A DNA stretch of 16,198 nucleotides from Cercophora sp. LCS_1 (GCA_036250225.1 JAPZLL010000101.1:1-16198), one strand, 5' to 3'; counted from the first letter of the stretch, positions 1 to 8,296 are shown. Notes: generated by a model from the letters alone, not told the origin. A program made the numbers and translations.

Positions 1-338
1 GTCTCACTGAGCGGTGCTCAAGAACAATGTATTGCTAGCGTGAGGATCCAAGAGTCCTCACACGGTTGTGGGCACAACCATCGTTTCTATATACTCGTGT
101 TATTCCTAGGACCCGGGCTCTTCTGGACCCGGGGCCGGGTCCGTCTGAGGCCGGGTCCAATCTTACTGGTGCTCCGTGGACCCGGACGTTCGTGGACCCG
201 GGGCCGGGTCCAAAAACCGTCGGGTCCAATCTGATTGGCTCGCCGGGGCTTTGTGGGTCGTTGCACCCCGGGCCCAATGATTGGTGGTCCGTAGTTGGCC
301 CGTGCTCCCTCCTTGAGGTCATGACCTGGGTCGTGACA
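1..338 (-). mobile_element. LTR of family L1, copy a (partial, cut by window edge)
   Basis: GC-rich long terminal repeat lying on the minus strand. Its end, gtcgtgaca at 330-338, is the reverse complement of the L1 5' terminus TGTCACGAC. It shares the R-region block (palindrome gtgaggatccaagagtcctcac split over 41-62, and gctcaagaacaatgtattgc) with the copies at 339-743, 744-1260 and 13683-14204. The U3 between about 110 and 240 is full of ggacccgg/ccgggtcc inverted motifs. Directly after 338 the sequence resumes inside the U5 of another L1 LTR, so this copy probably inserted into the U5 of copy b. The U5 end lies outside the window. ORFs across it are by-products of the repeats. Confidence 0.8.
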
Positions 339-743
339 TACAACTCTCGAAGGGTGATATACTGTCAAGCAGAATGTAGACTCCAAGGTCCCGGACAATG
401 GGTCTCACTGAGCGGTGCTCAAGAACAATGTATTGCTAGCGTGAGGATCCAAGAGTCCTCACACAGTTGTGGGCACAACTATCGTAACTATATACTTATG
501 GGACTGGTCTCCAGGTCCCGCACTTGCTGGTCCCGAAGCTCGGGACCAACACCGCCGGGTCCTTCGCGATAGGCCCGGAGTTGGTCCCGGGCCCTTTGGT
601 CCCGAACACCGGGACCATCCTCCTCGGGTCCATCCTGATTGGTTCCCTCGGGGCTTGGTGGGTCGTTGCACCCTGGGCCCAGTAATTGGTGTTCTTGCTG
701 TGGTCCGTGCTCCCTCCTTGAGGTCATGACCTGGGTCGTGACA
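339..743 (-). mobile_element. LTR of family L1, copy b (U5 interrupted)
   Basis: Minus-strand L1 LTR. It begins within U5 (tacaactctcgaagg), which in the complete copy at 13683-14204 is preceded by about 120 bp that are missing here, and runs to the canonical end gtcgtgaca at 735-743. The R block at 400-470 nearly repeats that of copy a. The U3 (about 500-640) is an array of ggtccc/gggacc motifs arranged differently from the other copies. It abuts copy c head to head. The GC-rich, little-mutated state contrasts with the AT-rich gypsy remains beyond 1262. Confidence 0.8.
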
Positions 744-1260
744 ATAACCTCAAGGAGGGAGTACGGGCTAACTATGGAACACCAATTACTGGGCCCAGGG
801 TGCAACGACCCACCAAGCCCTATAGGAGCCAATTAGAATGGTCCCGAGGGGAATAGTCCCGAACTCGGGACTAAGAGGCTCGGGACCAGGCACCGACCTA
901 TTACAATGGTCCCAGATATATTGGTCCCAAGCTCGGGACCAACAAGCCCGGGACCAACAAGCCCGGGACCAACAAGCAAATATCACGAAGTATATAGTTA
1001 CAATAGTTGTGCCCACAACTGTGTGAGGACTCTTGGATCCTCACGCTAGCAATACATTGTTCTTGAGCACCGCTCAGTGAGACCCATAGTCCGGGACCTT
1101 GGAGTCTACGTTCTGTTTGACAGTATACCCCCCTTCGAGAGTTGTACTAGCCTTCATTCAGCCACCTTGCATCCCCCTCGCCCAGAGCATCGGACCCTGT
1201 CCGCTCTTACGATCTGTCTTTACCAGGCTCACCTCGGTGTAGCTGGAGCAGGCCGTAACA
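744..1260 (+). mobile_element. LTR of family L1, copy c (plus orientation, 5' end clipped)
   Basis: Plus-strand L1 LTR starting at ataacctcaaggaggg. This corresponds to about base 17 of the family, so the first ~16 bp are missing or fused into the end of copy b. It carries the U3 palindrome array with a three-fold 15-bp tandem unit (ggaccaacaagcccg-like, about 928-975), the R hairpin gtgaggactcttggatcctcac near 1022-1043, the conserved R/U5 stretch to 1140, and the terminal ggccgtaaca at 1251-1260. It truncates the RNase H remnant of gypsy element G1, which resumes just after. The exact 3' boundary is uncertain by about 10 bp because the full-length copy extends a few bases past gtaaca. Confidence 0.8.
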
Positions 1261-1261
1261 T

Positions 1262-1507
1262 TGGTATATAATTATAAATTGGTATTAGGATATTAATTCC
1301 ACCCATCCCACTTATTGTATATTTAATACCCTTTTTATACCGAAATATTCCAGGGCTTTATAGTCTATTATAATTATAAATGGCATTTCCGTCTATAATC
1401 CCACAAACTCTACTCTCTAGAATTACAGTCCCCTAATGACTATAAACAACTCTTTATTATAAATTGAATAATTAACTTTTACTTCCTATATTATTATGGA
1501 GTAGTAT
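1262..1507 (-). pseudogene. Gypsy element G1: RNase H fragment
   Basis: Read on the minus strand, this AT-rich piece gives a degenerate Ty3/gypsy RNase H domain. A segment like YYS...VNYSIYNKELF near 1440-1500 matches the family pattern of Tyr-Ser followed by NYxxxDKELLA. A segment like IDYKALEYFGIK near 1340-1365 matches DHKNLEYF. Then comes WVELIS, matching WAEFLS. In-frame stops sit at expected Gln positions. It follows G1 RT on the same strand, but about 130 codons (YxDD region and connection) are absent between them, lost at the R1-A junction. Cut off on the left by the L1 LTR cluster. No activity is possible. Confidence 0.75.
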
Positions 1508-2471
1508 TCCTCAAAGAGGATACATAAGGTTTATCACAAGGTTTATCACAGGTTCTTTGTTATTTTTTTATAGTTTATTTACTTAAAGGCAGTACAGATA
1601 TAGTTGAGGGGTCTTTCTTTATCTATTTGGCTACATATACACATATCCACTTCGCCCTATTACACTTTTTTCTACTCGGTTTCCTCAATACTAGCAATAA
1701 CTTTAACAATCTCTAGGACTCGCTTAATAAGTCAGTTTAAAATATTCTCAAAGTCTCCTATAGCATCCTCCCCCCAATCCACTAATTTCTATAATAAATA
1801 TAAAAATCTTTATTAGATCTTCATTATATAACTCCTCCACTAGTATACCCTTAAAGGGTAGAATCTTTTTAATACTATTAGCTTTTTTAATATATACTTT
1901 ACCCACCTTTGGTATAGTTAAAGTAATGTTTTTAAATATTATCTTTTTATTATATTCCCTAATAGGAAGTTTACCCTTAGTGCCCATCTTTTTATTTTGG
2001 TTTATAAATATAATATTATAATACATTTTTATTAATAATAATATATAAATTGCTTAATGGGTATATATGCTTTAATGGCTGGCTAATATATGGGATTTTA
2101 ATGTTTTAATACAGTCTTATAATATTTTCGGATATAGTTTGGGATTCCACTAAAAATGGTTGGAAATAGTAAAAGAAAACGGTAAATAGATTTGGACAAA
2201 TCTATTTTATATATAATTGAGGCAAACTTTATTATCTGCAAAAACTTTACGTCACTCTTATAGAGTTTTAACGTTCAATATTGGATCCTCAGTGCTTAGT
2301 TACATATTGGAACCTTAATTGTATATAGTGGGGCCAGCAGATAGTGGCTTTTTCTCCCGGAGCCGGGGCTGCATTCGAATTAAAAAAAAATACTAATAAC
2401 GTTAGGTTAACGCAGGGTTTTTACGTTGTAAAAGATCTTTTTCGCCGGCTACAGTTTCTGGCTTTCTTACT
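1508..2471 (-). mobile_element. Repeat R1, copy A (unclassified retroposon-like element)
   Basis: One of three long copies of an element I do not recognise. In sense orientation it begins agtaagaaagccagaaactg (plus-strand end at 2471) and ends cctctttgagga (plus-strand start at 1508). It aligns along its whole length with copy B (inverted, 2534-3481) and copy C (8297-9298). This copy is heavily C->T/G->A mutated. The 3' part has the duplicated motif gtgataaacctt near 1530-1555. Sense 5' flank is the G1 RT spacer 2472-2533 and sense 3' flank is G1 RNase H, so insertion was accompanied or followed by loss of ~130 RT codons. I see no target duplication for this copy. It contains the conserved ORF at 1579-1987. 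Confidence 0.75.
1579..1987 (-). pseudogene. R1 conserved ORF, copy A
   Basis: Minus-strand reading frame from the Met of MGTKGKLPIREYNKK (codon at 1985-1987) to a TAA at 1579-1581 that copies B and C share in position. The first ~90 codons are open. Conserved blocks are GKLPxREYxKK, LTxPKVGKxxIKK, KKILPFxG and ASIEETE. Stops in the C-terminal half coincide with positions that are Gln or Trp in other copies. Lys/Glu-rich and hydrophilic, with no signal peptide or membrane segment. I cannot assign a family. The case for real coding is conservation of one frame across three copies, not a domain match. Confidence 0.5.
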
Positions 2472-2533
2472 AGATATAAAATTTATCCACGCCTTTTTCT
2501 AATAATTTATTAATCTATTTCTGGAATATATAC
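2472..2533 (-). pseudogene. G1 reverse transcriptase fragment between two R1 copies
   Basis: On the minus strand this 62-bp spacer reads FQK-INKLLEKGVDKFYI. That continues the RT sequence interrupted at 3482 (PFGLINSPIIFQKF) and fits the RT stretch between the ATFQ motif and the YxDD box. It contains atttctggaatat (2517-2529), repeated at 3483-3495 on the other side of R1-B. That is the target duplication of R1-B and shows the two pieces were contiguous before insertion. Confidence 0.75.
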
Positions 2534-3481
2534 AGTAAGAAAGCCAGAAACTGTGGCTGGCGAAAAAGATCTTTTACAATGTAAAAACCCTGCGTTAACC
2601 TGACGTTATTGGTGTTTTTTTTGACTCAAATGCGGCCCCGGCTCTGGGAGAGAAAGCTACTATCTGTCGGCCCCACCGTATATAATTAAGGTTCTAGTGT
2701 ATGATTGAGTACTGAGGATCCAGTACCGAACGCTAAAACTTTATAAGAGTAATGTAAGGCCCTCAGCTATAATAAAGCCTTTGTGGACAATAAAATTTGC
2801 CTTAATTGTACAAAATGGATTTTTCCAAATTTGCCCGCCTTAGTGGAATCCCAAAACTACATCCGAGAACGCTATAAGACTACACTAAAACATTAAAATC
2901 CCACGCACTAACCAGTTATTAAGGCATATATATCTATTAAATAACCTATATATTATTATTAATAAGAACGTATTATTATACTATATCTACCAACTGAAGT
3001 AAAAAAATGGGTATTAGAGTAAACTTCCTATTAGGGAATATAATAAGAAAATAGTACTTGAGGACATTACCTTAACTATACCGAAGGTGGGTAAGGCATA
3101 TATTAAAAAAACCAATAGTACCAAGAAGATCCTACCCTTTAAGGGCATATTAATAAAGGAGCTGTAAAATGAAAATCTAGTGAAGATTTTTACATTTATT
3201 ATAGAAATTAATAAAAAGTATGGGGGGGGGAGACTCTGGGAATATATTGAGTCGATTATTGAGTGAGCCCTAGAGATCACCAAGGTTGTTGCTGGTATTG
3301 AGGAAACCGAGTAGGAAAAAGTGCAGTAGGGCGAGGTGGATACGCATATACATAGTCAAATAGATAAAGAAAGACCCCTCAACTATAGCCGTATAGCCTT
3401 TAAGTAAATAAATAAACCATAAAAAACACTAAAGAACCTGTGATAAACCTTGTGATAAACCTCATATATCCTCTTCGAGGA
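2534..3481 (+). mobile_element. Repeat R1, copy B, with 13-bp target duplication
   Basis: Plus-sense R1 copy from agtaagaaag (2534) to cctcttcgagga (3470-3481). It is flanked by atttctggaatat at 2517-2529 and 3483-3495, a 13-bp duplication of G1 RT sequence. The 3' end has the tandem gtgataaacctt/gtgataaacct motif and the small hairpin CCTC-ttc-GAGG. The 5' 120 bp include GC-rich sequence (gcggccccggctctggg near 2630-2648) upstream of the ORF. With copy A it forms an inverted repeat of ~950-bp arms around a 62-bp spacer. The long target duplication suggests target-primed insertion (LINE- or SINE-like) rather than a cut-and-paste transposon, but the class is unproven. Confidence 0.8.
3007..3407 (+). 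pseudogene. R1 conserved ORF, copy B
   Basis: Plus-strand equivalent of the R1 ORF, from ATG 3007-3009 to TAA 3405-3407. A one-base deletion soon after the start shifts the frame relative to copy C. After it, the frame reads LPIREYNKKIVLED, TIPKVGKAYIKK, TKKILPFKG, then stops at Gln positions, and ends with RPLNYSRIAFK before TAA. A deletion relative to copy C removes part of the Gly-rich segment near 3220. Coding potential is inferred only from conservation with copies A and C. Confidence 0.5.
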
Positions 3482-3527
3482 AATTTCTGGAATATTATAG
3501 GACTATTTATTAATCCAAATGGCAATA
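3482..3527 (-). pseudogene. G1 reverse transcriptase fragment (PFGL motif)
   Basis: Minus-strand 46-bp piece reading LPFGLINSPIIFQKF, the Ty3/gypsy RT motif usually seen as MPFGLTNAPATFQ. It lies between the Tc1-like element and R1-B. Joining across the Tc1 TA restores the codons KV-LPFGL with sequence at 5032, so both pieces belong to one RT gene. Confidence 0.85.
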
Positions 3528-3572
3528 CGGAGGTGCCTTTCAAAAGTTCCGCGCAATGCCAAGCTAGCCACA
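3528..3572 (+). repeat. Left terminal inverted repeat of Tc1-like element
   Basis: 45 bp: cggaggtgcctttca, then 9 bp (aaagttccg) absent from the right end, then cgcaatgccaagctagccaca. Apart from those 9 bp and one C/T difference it matches the reverse complement of 4994-5029. Confidence 0.85.
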
Positions 3573-3611
3573 TTTCGATAATTACATACAACCCTAGCCA
3601 TGTTGGCCCCC

Positions 3612-4889
3612 CTAGCTCCTTATTCTTTTCCGGCTCTCTCGATACTCGTTGCCTCCTTCGCACCTTATTACCTCTTGTACATGCTCAACAATCCTTTCAA
3701 TCCAGGCCTGAGTACGCTGTTGAGTAAGGGTTTTGTTCCAGCAATGCTCCCATATTCGAATAGCCTCAGCCCTACTCTTTGGCGCCCCCTTTTTAGTTGT
3801 TTCTCTCTTCATCCAGAACCAACAAGGCTCTATCATATTGAGATCAAGGGAATTACCTGGCCAAAGGAGGCGGCTTACCTTATGGATATCGTATATACGC
3901 CGTTGAGCACGATGAGCGTGTGCGCCAGCCTTATCCTCTTGAACGAGCGTATTCGGCCCACAGCTTTTGGCGAAAGGAATAAGCTTGGGTATAAGGACCT
4001 TGGTCTAATAGCGATACCAATCAACACCTCCTTTGGATTCTCGTCCGAGTTTGCCATTTGTTTTGTTCCATCGCCATTGCGGTTTTTTGCCTCGTTTCGT
4101 AACCAAACCAAGCCTTCCCATCAACGTATTTAACTCCCACTCACTGCACAATATTGGCTCCAACTCCTTATTCCATTCCTCAAGATCCTTTTCAGCTTGT
4201 TCCTTTTCAGCCTTCGTCTCTGGAAGCCAATAATGGCAAGGTCCCTTTTGATCGTAGGAAAAACAGCCCCAAAACATAAATTCCGAATATCCTTTCCATC
4301 GTTCATGGATACAGCTTTTAAGAAAACGTTCATCAGTTTTCCTCCAAATATGATATCCTCCCCGGCGATGAAGTAACACAACAGAAGTCTCATCAGACCG
4401 AATAATACGCTTCCAATCCTCTAAGGTCCAATCTTTATGATCAAGACACCACTTTAGCCGCTCCTCCTTTATCTTCTTCGTTAGTCCAAGCTTCCTCGTT
4501 GGTTTCGTTTTTTTGAACCCTGCTGATTTGAGGATCCTCCAAATTGTAATAGCTGAAATGTCGAGGCCTTCGATACTGAGCTCACCAGCTAGATCAGCAC
4601 AGGATTTCTCACGGCCATATCGGTCTTTCCGAACCTTGGCGATAACCCTCTCGGTATTTTCAGGGGTTTGTTTTCGTGGACGGCCAGAGCGAGGGGCATC
4701 TTCAACCCATTCGCCCTTGATGATCAAAGGCTGTATATTTGAATCAAATCCACGCTCAATGGCCTTCGTATATATCCGATTGATAGCACTCACGGAAACC
4801 CCTGTTTGTGCAGAGATATTGGCCGAAGAAAAGCCTACGATAGGGGATTTAATAAGCGCACTCATGGAAACATCTGTATTTGGCTTCAT
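3612..4889 (-). pseudogene. Tc1-like DD34E transposase, single in-frame stop
   Basis: About 425 codons on the minus strand from MKPNTDVSMS (4889) to the terminal TAG at 3612-3614. The one in-frame TAG is at 4005-4007 (codon 295), best explained as CAG->TAG. Residues 10-45 look like a helix-turn-helix, GRPRK at 69-73 is the typical linker between two DNA-binding helices sets, and a second HTH lies near 96-125. The DDE catalytic core shows Asp166 (RSDETS), Asp319 (QEDKAGAH) and Glu354 (SLDLNMIE), with 34 residues between the last two (DD34E). The ~150-residue gap between the first two Asp residues contains a Lys/Glu-rich insert. In the family this enzyme cuts at the inverted repeats and inserts at TA. 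Without stop readthrough it would lose two catalytic residues. Confidence 0.92.
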
Positions 4890-4993
4890 CTTGATCGTTG
4901 TGATTGATCTTGAGCTGTGGAAGCGGGGTTGAGGGGTAAGATTACGTGGCCAGGCCAGATGTGGTGTGGTCGCCGATCATTCAGCTAAAGGGG

Positions 4994-5029
4994 TGTGGCT
5001 GGCTTGGCATTGCGTGAAAGGCACCTCCG
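4994..5029 (-). repeat. Right terminal inverted repeat of Tc1-like element
   Basis: 36 bp whose reverse complement is CGGAGGTGCCTTTCA followed by CGCAATGCCAAGCCAGCCACA. It pairs with 3528-3572 and lacks the 9-bp insert of the left end. It is followed by the TA target duplication. Confidence 0.85.
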
Positions 5030-5031
5030 TA

Positions 5032-5204
5032 CCTTATATTTAAATGTCCCATAATGGGACCTAAATGCTATATAATTAATATTTTCTAGTTTAATACAGA
5101 TATAGTATTGAATATTTAGTTTTACAAAGATCTTAACTTTTCATAGTAATAAAAGTAAATATCCTTTTTTATTAAATTGTTTAGTTTTTAATAATCTATT
5201 GAAA
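5032..5204 (-). pseudogene. G1 reverse transcriptase core fragment
   Basis: Minus-strand reading gives NKKGYLLLLL then KVKIFVKLNIQ...IAFRSHYGTFKYKV. In Ty3/gypsy RT these correspond to IKNRYPLPLI, AKIFTKLDLRDAY (first catalytic Asp) and TAFRTRYGHFEYxVMPFGL. The catalytic Asp of KLDL is Asn here (KLNI), a G->A change. The piece is bounded by the palindrome-rich block at 5205 and the Tc1 TA at 5030. Confidence 0.85.
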
Positions 5205-5450
5205 TGGGGATGGTAGCTCACGCAAAACAAACAACACACACAAAAGCAACAGTGGCCGTAGGCCACTGTTGGCGGCGGCATTGGGGGGGTTGACGATGGT
5301 TTATTCTTAGATACAGAGACGCGCGCGCAGCGCGGGCGACGAAGGTTTTGACGGCTGTGGTGGTGCACAGGCCACCACGTGATTCAGGGGTTCAGGGGTC
5401 CCAGAAACGGCCGCCCTGCGCCGGTGCACCGGCGCCTCGGCGCCTCCCCA
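5205..5450. mobile_element. GC-rich palindrome-rich insertion in G1 RT (class unknown)
   Basis: A 246-bp GC-rich block with sharp borders inside RT: sequence on both sides belongs to one coding region (LRFYIV at 5451 and onward; RLLKTKQFNKKGY below 5204). The ends are imperfectly inverted, tggggatgg at 5205 and cctcccca at 5443-5450. Internal hairpins are aacagtggcc-gta-ggccactgtt (5248-5270), gtggtggtgcacaggccaccac near 5357-5378, and gcgccggtgcaccggcgc (5418-5435) overlapping ggcgcctcggcgcc (5431-5444). I see no gene. It could be a miniature inverted-repeat element or a fragment of a hairpin-rich LTR. No clear target duplication. Confidence 0.6.
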
Positions 5451-5880
5451 AGTCACTATATAAAACCTAAGTCTACTATTTACCTTCCTGGTAAATAAGA
5501 TCGGGGAAGCCCATAATATATTACTTAATATAATGAATCCCTTTATAAGGTTTTCTATAATATATTTCCTATATGTCTCTATTTCCTCTAGTATTATCTT
5601 TTTCAGGGGGCTAAACCCTATATCCTCTGGTTTTACTTCTTTTTTAAATTCGATTTTATAATTGACTCTGAGTCTATAGTTGGCCAGGATATCTAAGTTG
5701 TATTTATTAAATACCTCAAAGTAATTGGGGGGTATAATCTCTATAACCTTTTTTTATAGGGTTTCCTTATTTCCTAATAGGGGATTGGGTTTCTTATTAA
5801 AGCCCATTTTTTGGCGCTTTTGCTCTATTTCCTTATTAATTTCTATAATATTACTAATAAATACTATATTGTTTTAATTA
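5451..5880 (-). pseudogene. G1 reverse transcriptase N-terminal region
   Basis: The minus strand reads through a linker (IPPNYFEVFNKYNLDILAN) into EIETYRKYIIENLIKGFI and SNILWASPILFTRK...LRFYIV. In gypsy RT these correspond to the E-LREYLEENLxKGFIRPS, SPVLFVKK and LRFCVDY stretches that precede the palm domain. The length between motifs is as expected. The sequence ends abruptly at 5451 where the GC-rich block is inserted, next to the codon after LRFYIV. It is very AT-rich but the frame is surprisingly open. Confidence 0.85.
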
Positions 5881-6339
5881 TATTTGAAAAATGTAATTAC
5901 CCCAACTAATATTGAGTAATTGATCTTTATACCAATTAACAACATCTCTTTATAATCAATAGGGGCTTTGTCCGTCTTTCAATGGGTAAGGGTCTTTTTT
6001 AACTCCTAATATATTGGTTCTAACTTTTCCAGTTGCCTTCTTTTCCATTCAAATTACTTCTATATATCTTATATTTCTTATACTGTAGGGTCGAAAAATA
6101 TCCTTTTTAGTATTTTATATAGGGTTTACTCTAGGTTTAATAGTCTATATAGAATAGTTATTAATAATTGATTACTTTTCCAGATCCTGGATCCTAGTAT
6201 TGATTTTTCTTGCTAGTAGTTGTACCTCTTTTTATCATTATTTCCTCCTTTGGCAGTTTATTTCCTCCAACTACTTCTTTTATTCTGCTATTTAATAATT
6301 CCATTCGTTTATATCCCTCTAATATTGGGGGTTTATTTT
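5881..6339 (-). other. G1 degenerate region between protease and RT
   Basis: AT-rich sequence with many stops on both strands. By position it is the linker between the protease (6340-6960) and the RT N-terminus (5451-5880) of G1. I see no recognisable motif. A 65-codon plus-strand ORF at 6210-6407 is hydrophobic and antisense to G1, and I do not regard it as a gene. Confidence 0.4.
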
Positions 6340-6960
6340 ACTATTTTGATTATTATTGGGGATGGGAATATCTATTTATATTAAGGGGTCTAATAACTAT
6401 TTTGTAGGGAATATTAGCTATTTACACCTTATATCCGGTTATATGTTCCAATATTATATTATAGTTTATTTTAATAATTATAAATATTTCTTCCTTAATC
6501 GGTTAATTCTATACTTTAATTATTATTTATAAGAATTTTAAAATGGACTAAATATATACCCCAGTAATCTTCCATTTTTTAAAACTAGTTTTTATTTATA
6601 TTTATAGTTTATTGAAGATTTTCTTCTAGTTTATAAATATATAGCCATTTATTCCCATATTAACTAATATATTATAGGTAGTCAAAGACTTTCTATTTTG
6701 GGTTATAATATAGGGGATTATAAAGGATTTATATTCCAAATACCTTTATAATATATTTATTCTATCCTTTCCCTTTTACTTTATTGAGTTTTATTTCCCT
6801 GGGAGAGGAGACTAATTGTTCTAGGGTTTTTAATTTCCCAAACTGTCCTCCTCTCGTAACCTTGGGGTCTATTATAAAGTAGAGTAGCAGTTCTATATAT
6901 ATTATTCTATTAGTTTTTAAAAATAGGTATTTCTTTTTATTTATAACTTAAAACAGTCCC
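6340..6960 (-). pseudogene. G1 retroviral-type aspartic protease region
   Basis: The minus strand reads NRIIYIELLLYF...QFGKLKTLEQLVSS near 6790-6890, then LEYKSFIIP, and near 6626-6664 LVNMGINGYIFIN. The last fits the Ty3/gypsy protease active site (LxDTGANGYIFI) with the catalytic Asp changed to Asn and Thr to Met, both G->A or C->T changes. Later segments keep the spacing toward the second conserved protease strand. The domain sits between gag and RT, as expected in a gypsy element. Confidence 0.65.
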
Positions 6961-7645
6961 TGGATCTATAGCTGGGCTCTAAATAATTAAAATAATAGCC
7001 TTCCCTTATCAATCTTTAATTTTATTAATAGAATCCTCAGTTCTATTATTATTAATTATAGGGGTTTGGGCTAGGCCTATAATTAACATTTGGTCTAAAT
7101 AATTTGCTACTATTTTAATTTTTAGTGGTTTTGGGGAGGTTATAGTTGGATTTTATAGGGTTATTTTTTCCGGTTATAGTTTTATATTGGGTGGATTTCC
7201 AACCTTATACTGTATTACCAATATATAATATATATATATCTTGAAGTTAATATTATTATTATAATAGTCCCTAATAAATATAATTTATAGACCTGGGGTC
7301 AAATAATATTTAAACTTATACTTCCACTAGGCTTCAAGAAACATCCGCTTACCTATAAAGTATACAAACTTGTTCTTAAAGAAGTTAAAATCGTTATTAT
7401 ACTTATAAGTTAGTTTATTAAATGCATTTAGAGCCTCCTCTCTATATTTTTATTACTATACTTTTTATAAATAGTCTAAAAGGTTGTTAATAATCTCAAT
7501 ATAATTGGAGTAATATTTATACAAATATAGATCTAATTTTTTAATAGCCTTACCTCCCAAGTAACCTTAAATATAAATATAAGCTGCTTTATTATTAATA
7601 AAGTAGTCCATATTCATTATTAATTTATTGTTGACTTATTAATAT
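6961..7645 (-). pseudogene. G1 gag remnant
   Basis: The best-preserved part is about 7230-7620 on the minus strand: FINNKAAYIYI...GGKAIKKLDLYLY, then EALNAFNKLTYKYNNDFNFFKNKFVYF and LTPGL. This is the alpha-helical retrotransposon gag pattern, with a regularly spaced F..L....DF..F...F motif. Stops are TAA/TAG at likely Gln positions. Below 7230, towards the protease, a low-complexity Asn/Ile-rich stretch remains, and I cannot see the zinc knuckle. Upstream of it is the R1 fragment at 7646. Confidence 0.6.
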
Positions 7646-7704
7646 AGTAAGAAAGCCAGAAACTGTGGCCGGCGAAAACGATCTTTTACAACGCAAAAAC
7701 CCTG
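7646..7704 (+). repeat. 59-bp fragment of the R1 5' end
   Basis: Starts agtaagaaagccagaaactg and continues to aaaaaccctg, matching the first ~59 bp of R1 in sense (plus) orientation. After that the match stops. It lies inside G1 upstream of gag, facing R1-C's 5' end 1.6 kb away. It looks less mutated than R1 copies A and B. No obvious target duplication. Confidence 0.75.
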
Positions 7705-8296
7705 ATATTAGGCTTTAAAGGTTAATTCGTTTTCTTTAATATTATTATAATATATTGGGGGATTGGGCTATTTAATATTATACTTTTTTTTAATAAATAA
7801 TAGGTAATAGTTGGCTAGTCGGGGAAGATTGATATTAAGTCTTATTTACTATAAATAATACTATTTAATATAAAAGAAATTATTCTATTTGTGGTTAATA
7901 CTGGAGTATTAGTGTAAGAGGCTATATTGGGCGCCTTCCCAATAGATTTTTGGGCTACTATATTTTTAATAACCTCTTTAATATATAAAGTCTTTATAGT
8001 TATAAGGTATACCTTTAGGTTATTAACTTTAGCCTTTATTATTATAGCTTTAATAATTATTTTATTGTAGTTATTATATATCTATTTCAATTTAAATTGA
8101 AATGTTGGACTGGGTATACCAGGGTTAGCCAAAGTATTCCCTAGTTATACCTATCCTATAATAGTTCTCACTTAATTATATAGGACTTAAATATTATAGT
8201 CTTATTACTTTATAATTCTATATAAATATTTAATCTATTTACAGAAGGTAATGGACATTAAAATATATAATTTAAATTTATTATATATTATAATAG
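7705..8296 (-). other. AT-rich G1 upstream region, no recognisable domain
   Basis: About 590 bp of very AT-rich sequence between the R1 fragment and R1-C. The minus strand shows short open stretches (for example IIKAIIIKAKVNNLKVYL and NIVAQKSIGKAPN) that could be the N-terminal part of G1 gag or its leader, but I recognise no motif. The end at 8282-8296 (tatatattataatag) is the left target duplication of R1-C. Confidence 0.35.

Larger units (their letters stand above)
3528..5029 (-). mobile_element. Tc1/mariner-like DNA transposon inserted in G1 RT
   Basis: A 1502-bp element bounded by inverted repeats starting CGGAGGTGCCTTTCA (3528 inward and 5029 inward). It is flanked on both sides by TA (3526-3527 and 5030-5031), the usual Tc1/mariner target duplication. 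The insertion splits a GTA codon in the RT sequence KVLPFGL. It carries one minus-strand transposase gene (3612-4889). Base composition is near balanced and the sequence is little mutated compared with the surrounding gypsy remains, so it arrived after most of the RIP. Confidence 0.92.

Noticed and set aside
928..975. CRISPR-like short repeats
   Set aside because: Contiguous 15-bp tandem units without spacers, inside an LTR of a eukaryotic element.
1..1026. Many 60-170 codon ORFs rich in Gly, Pro, Arg on both strands
   Set aside because: They lie on L1 LTR palindromes, mirror each other on the two strands, and come from low-stop GC-rich repeats.
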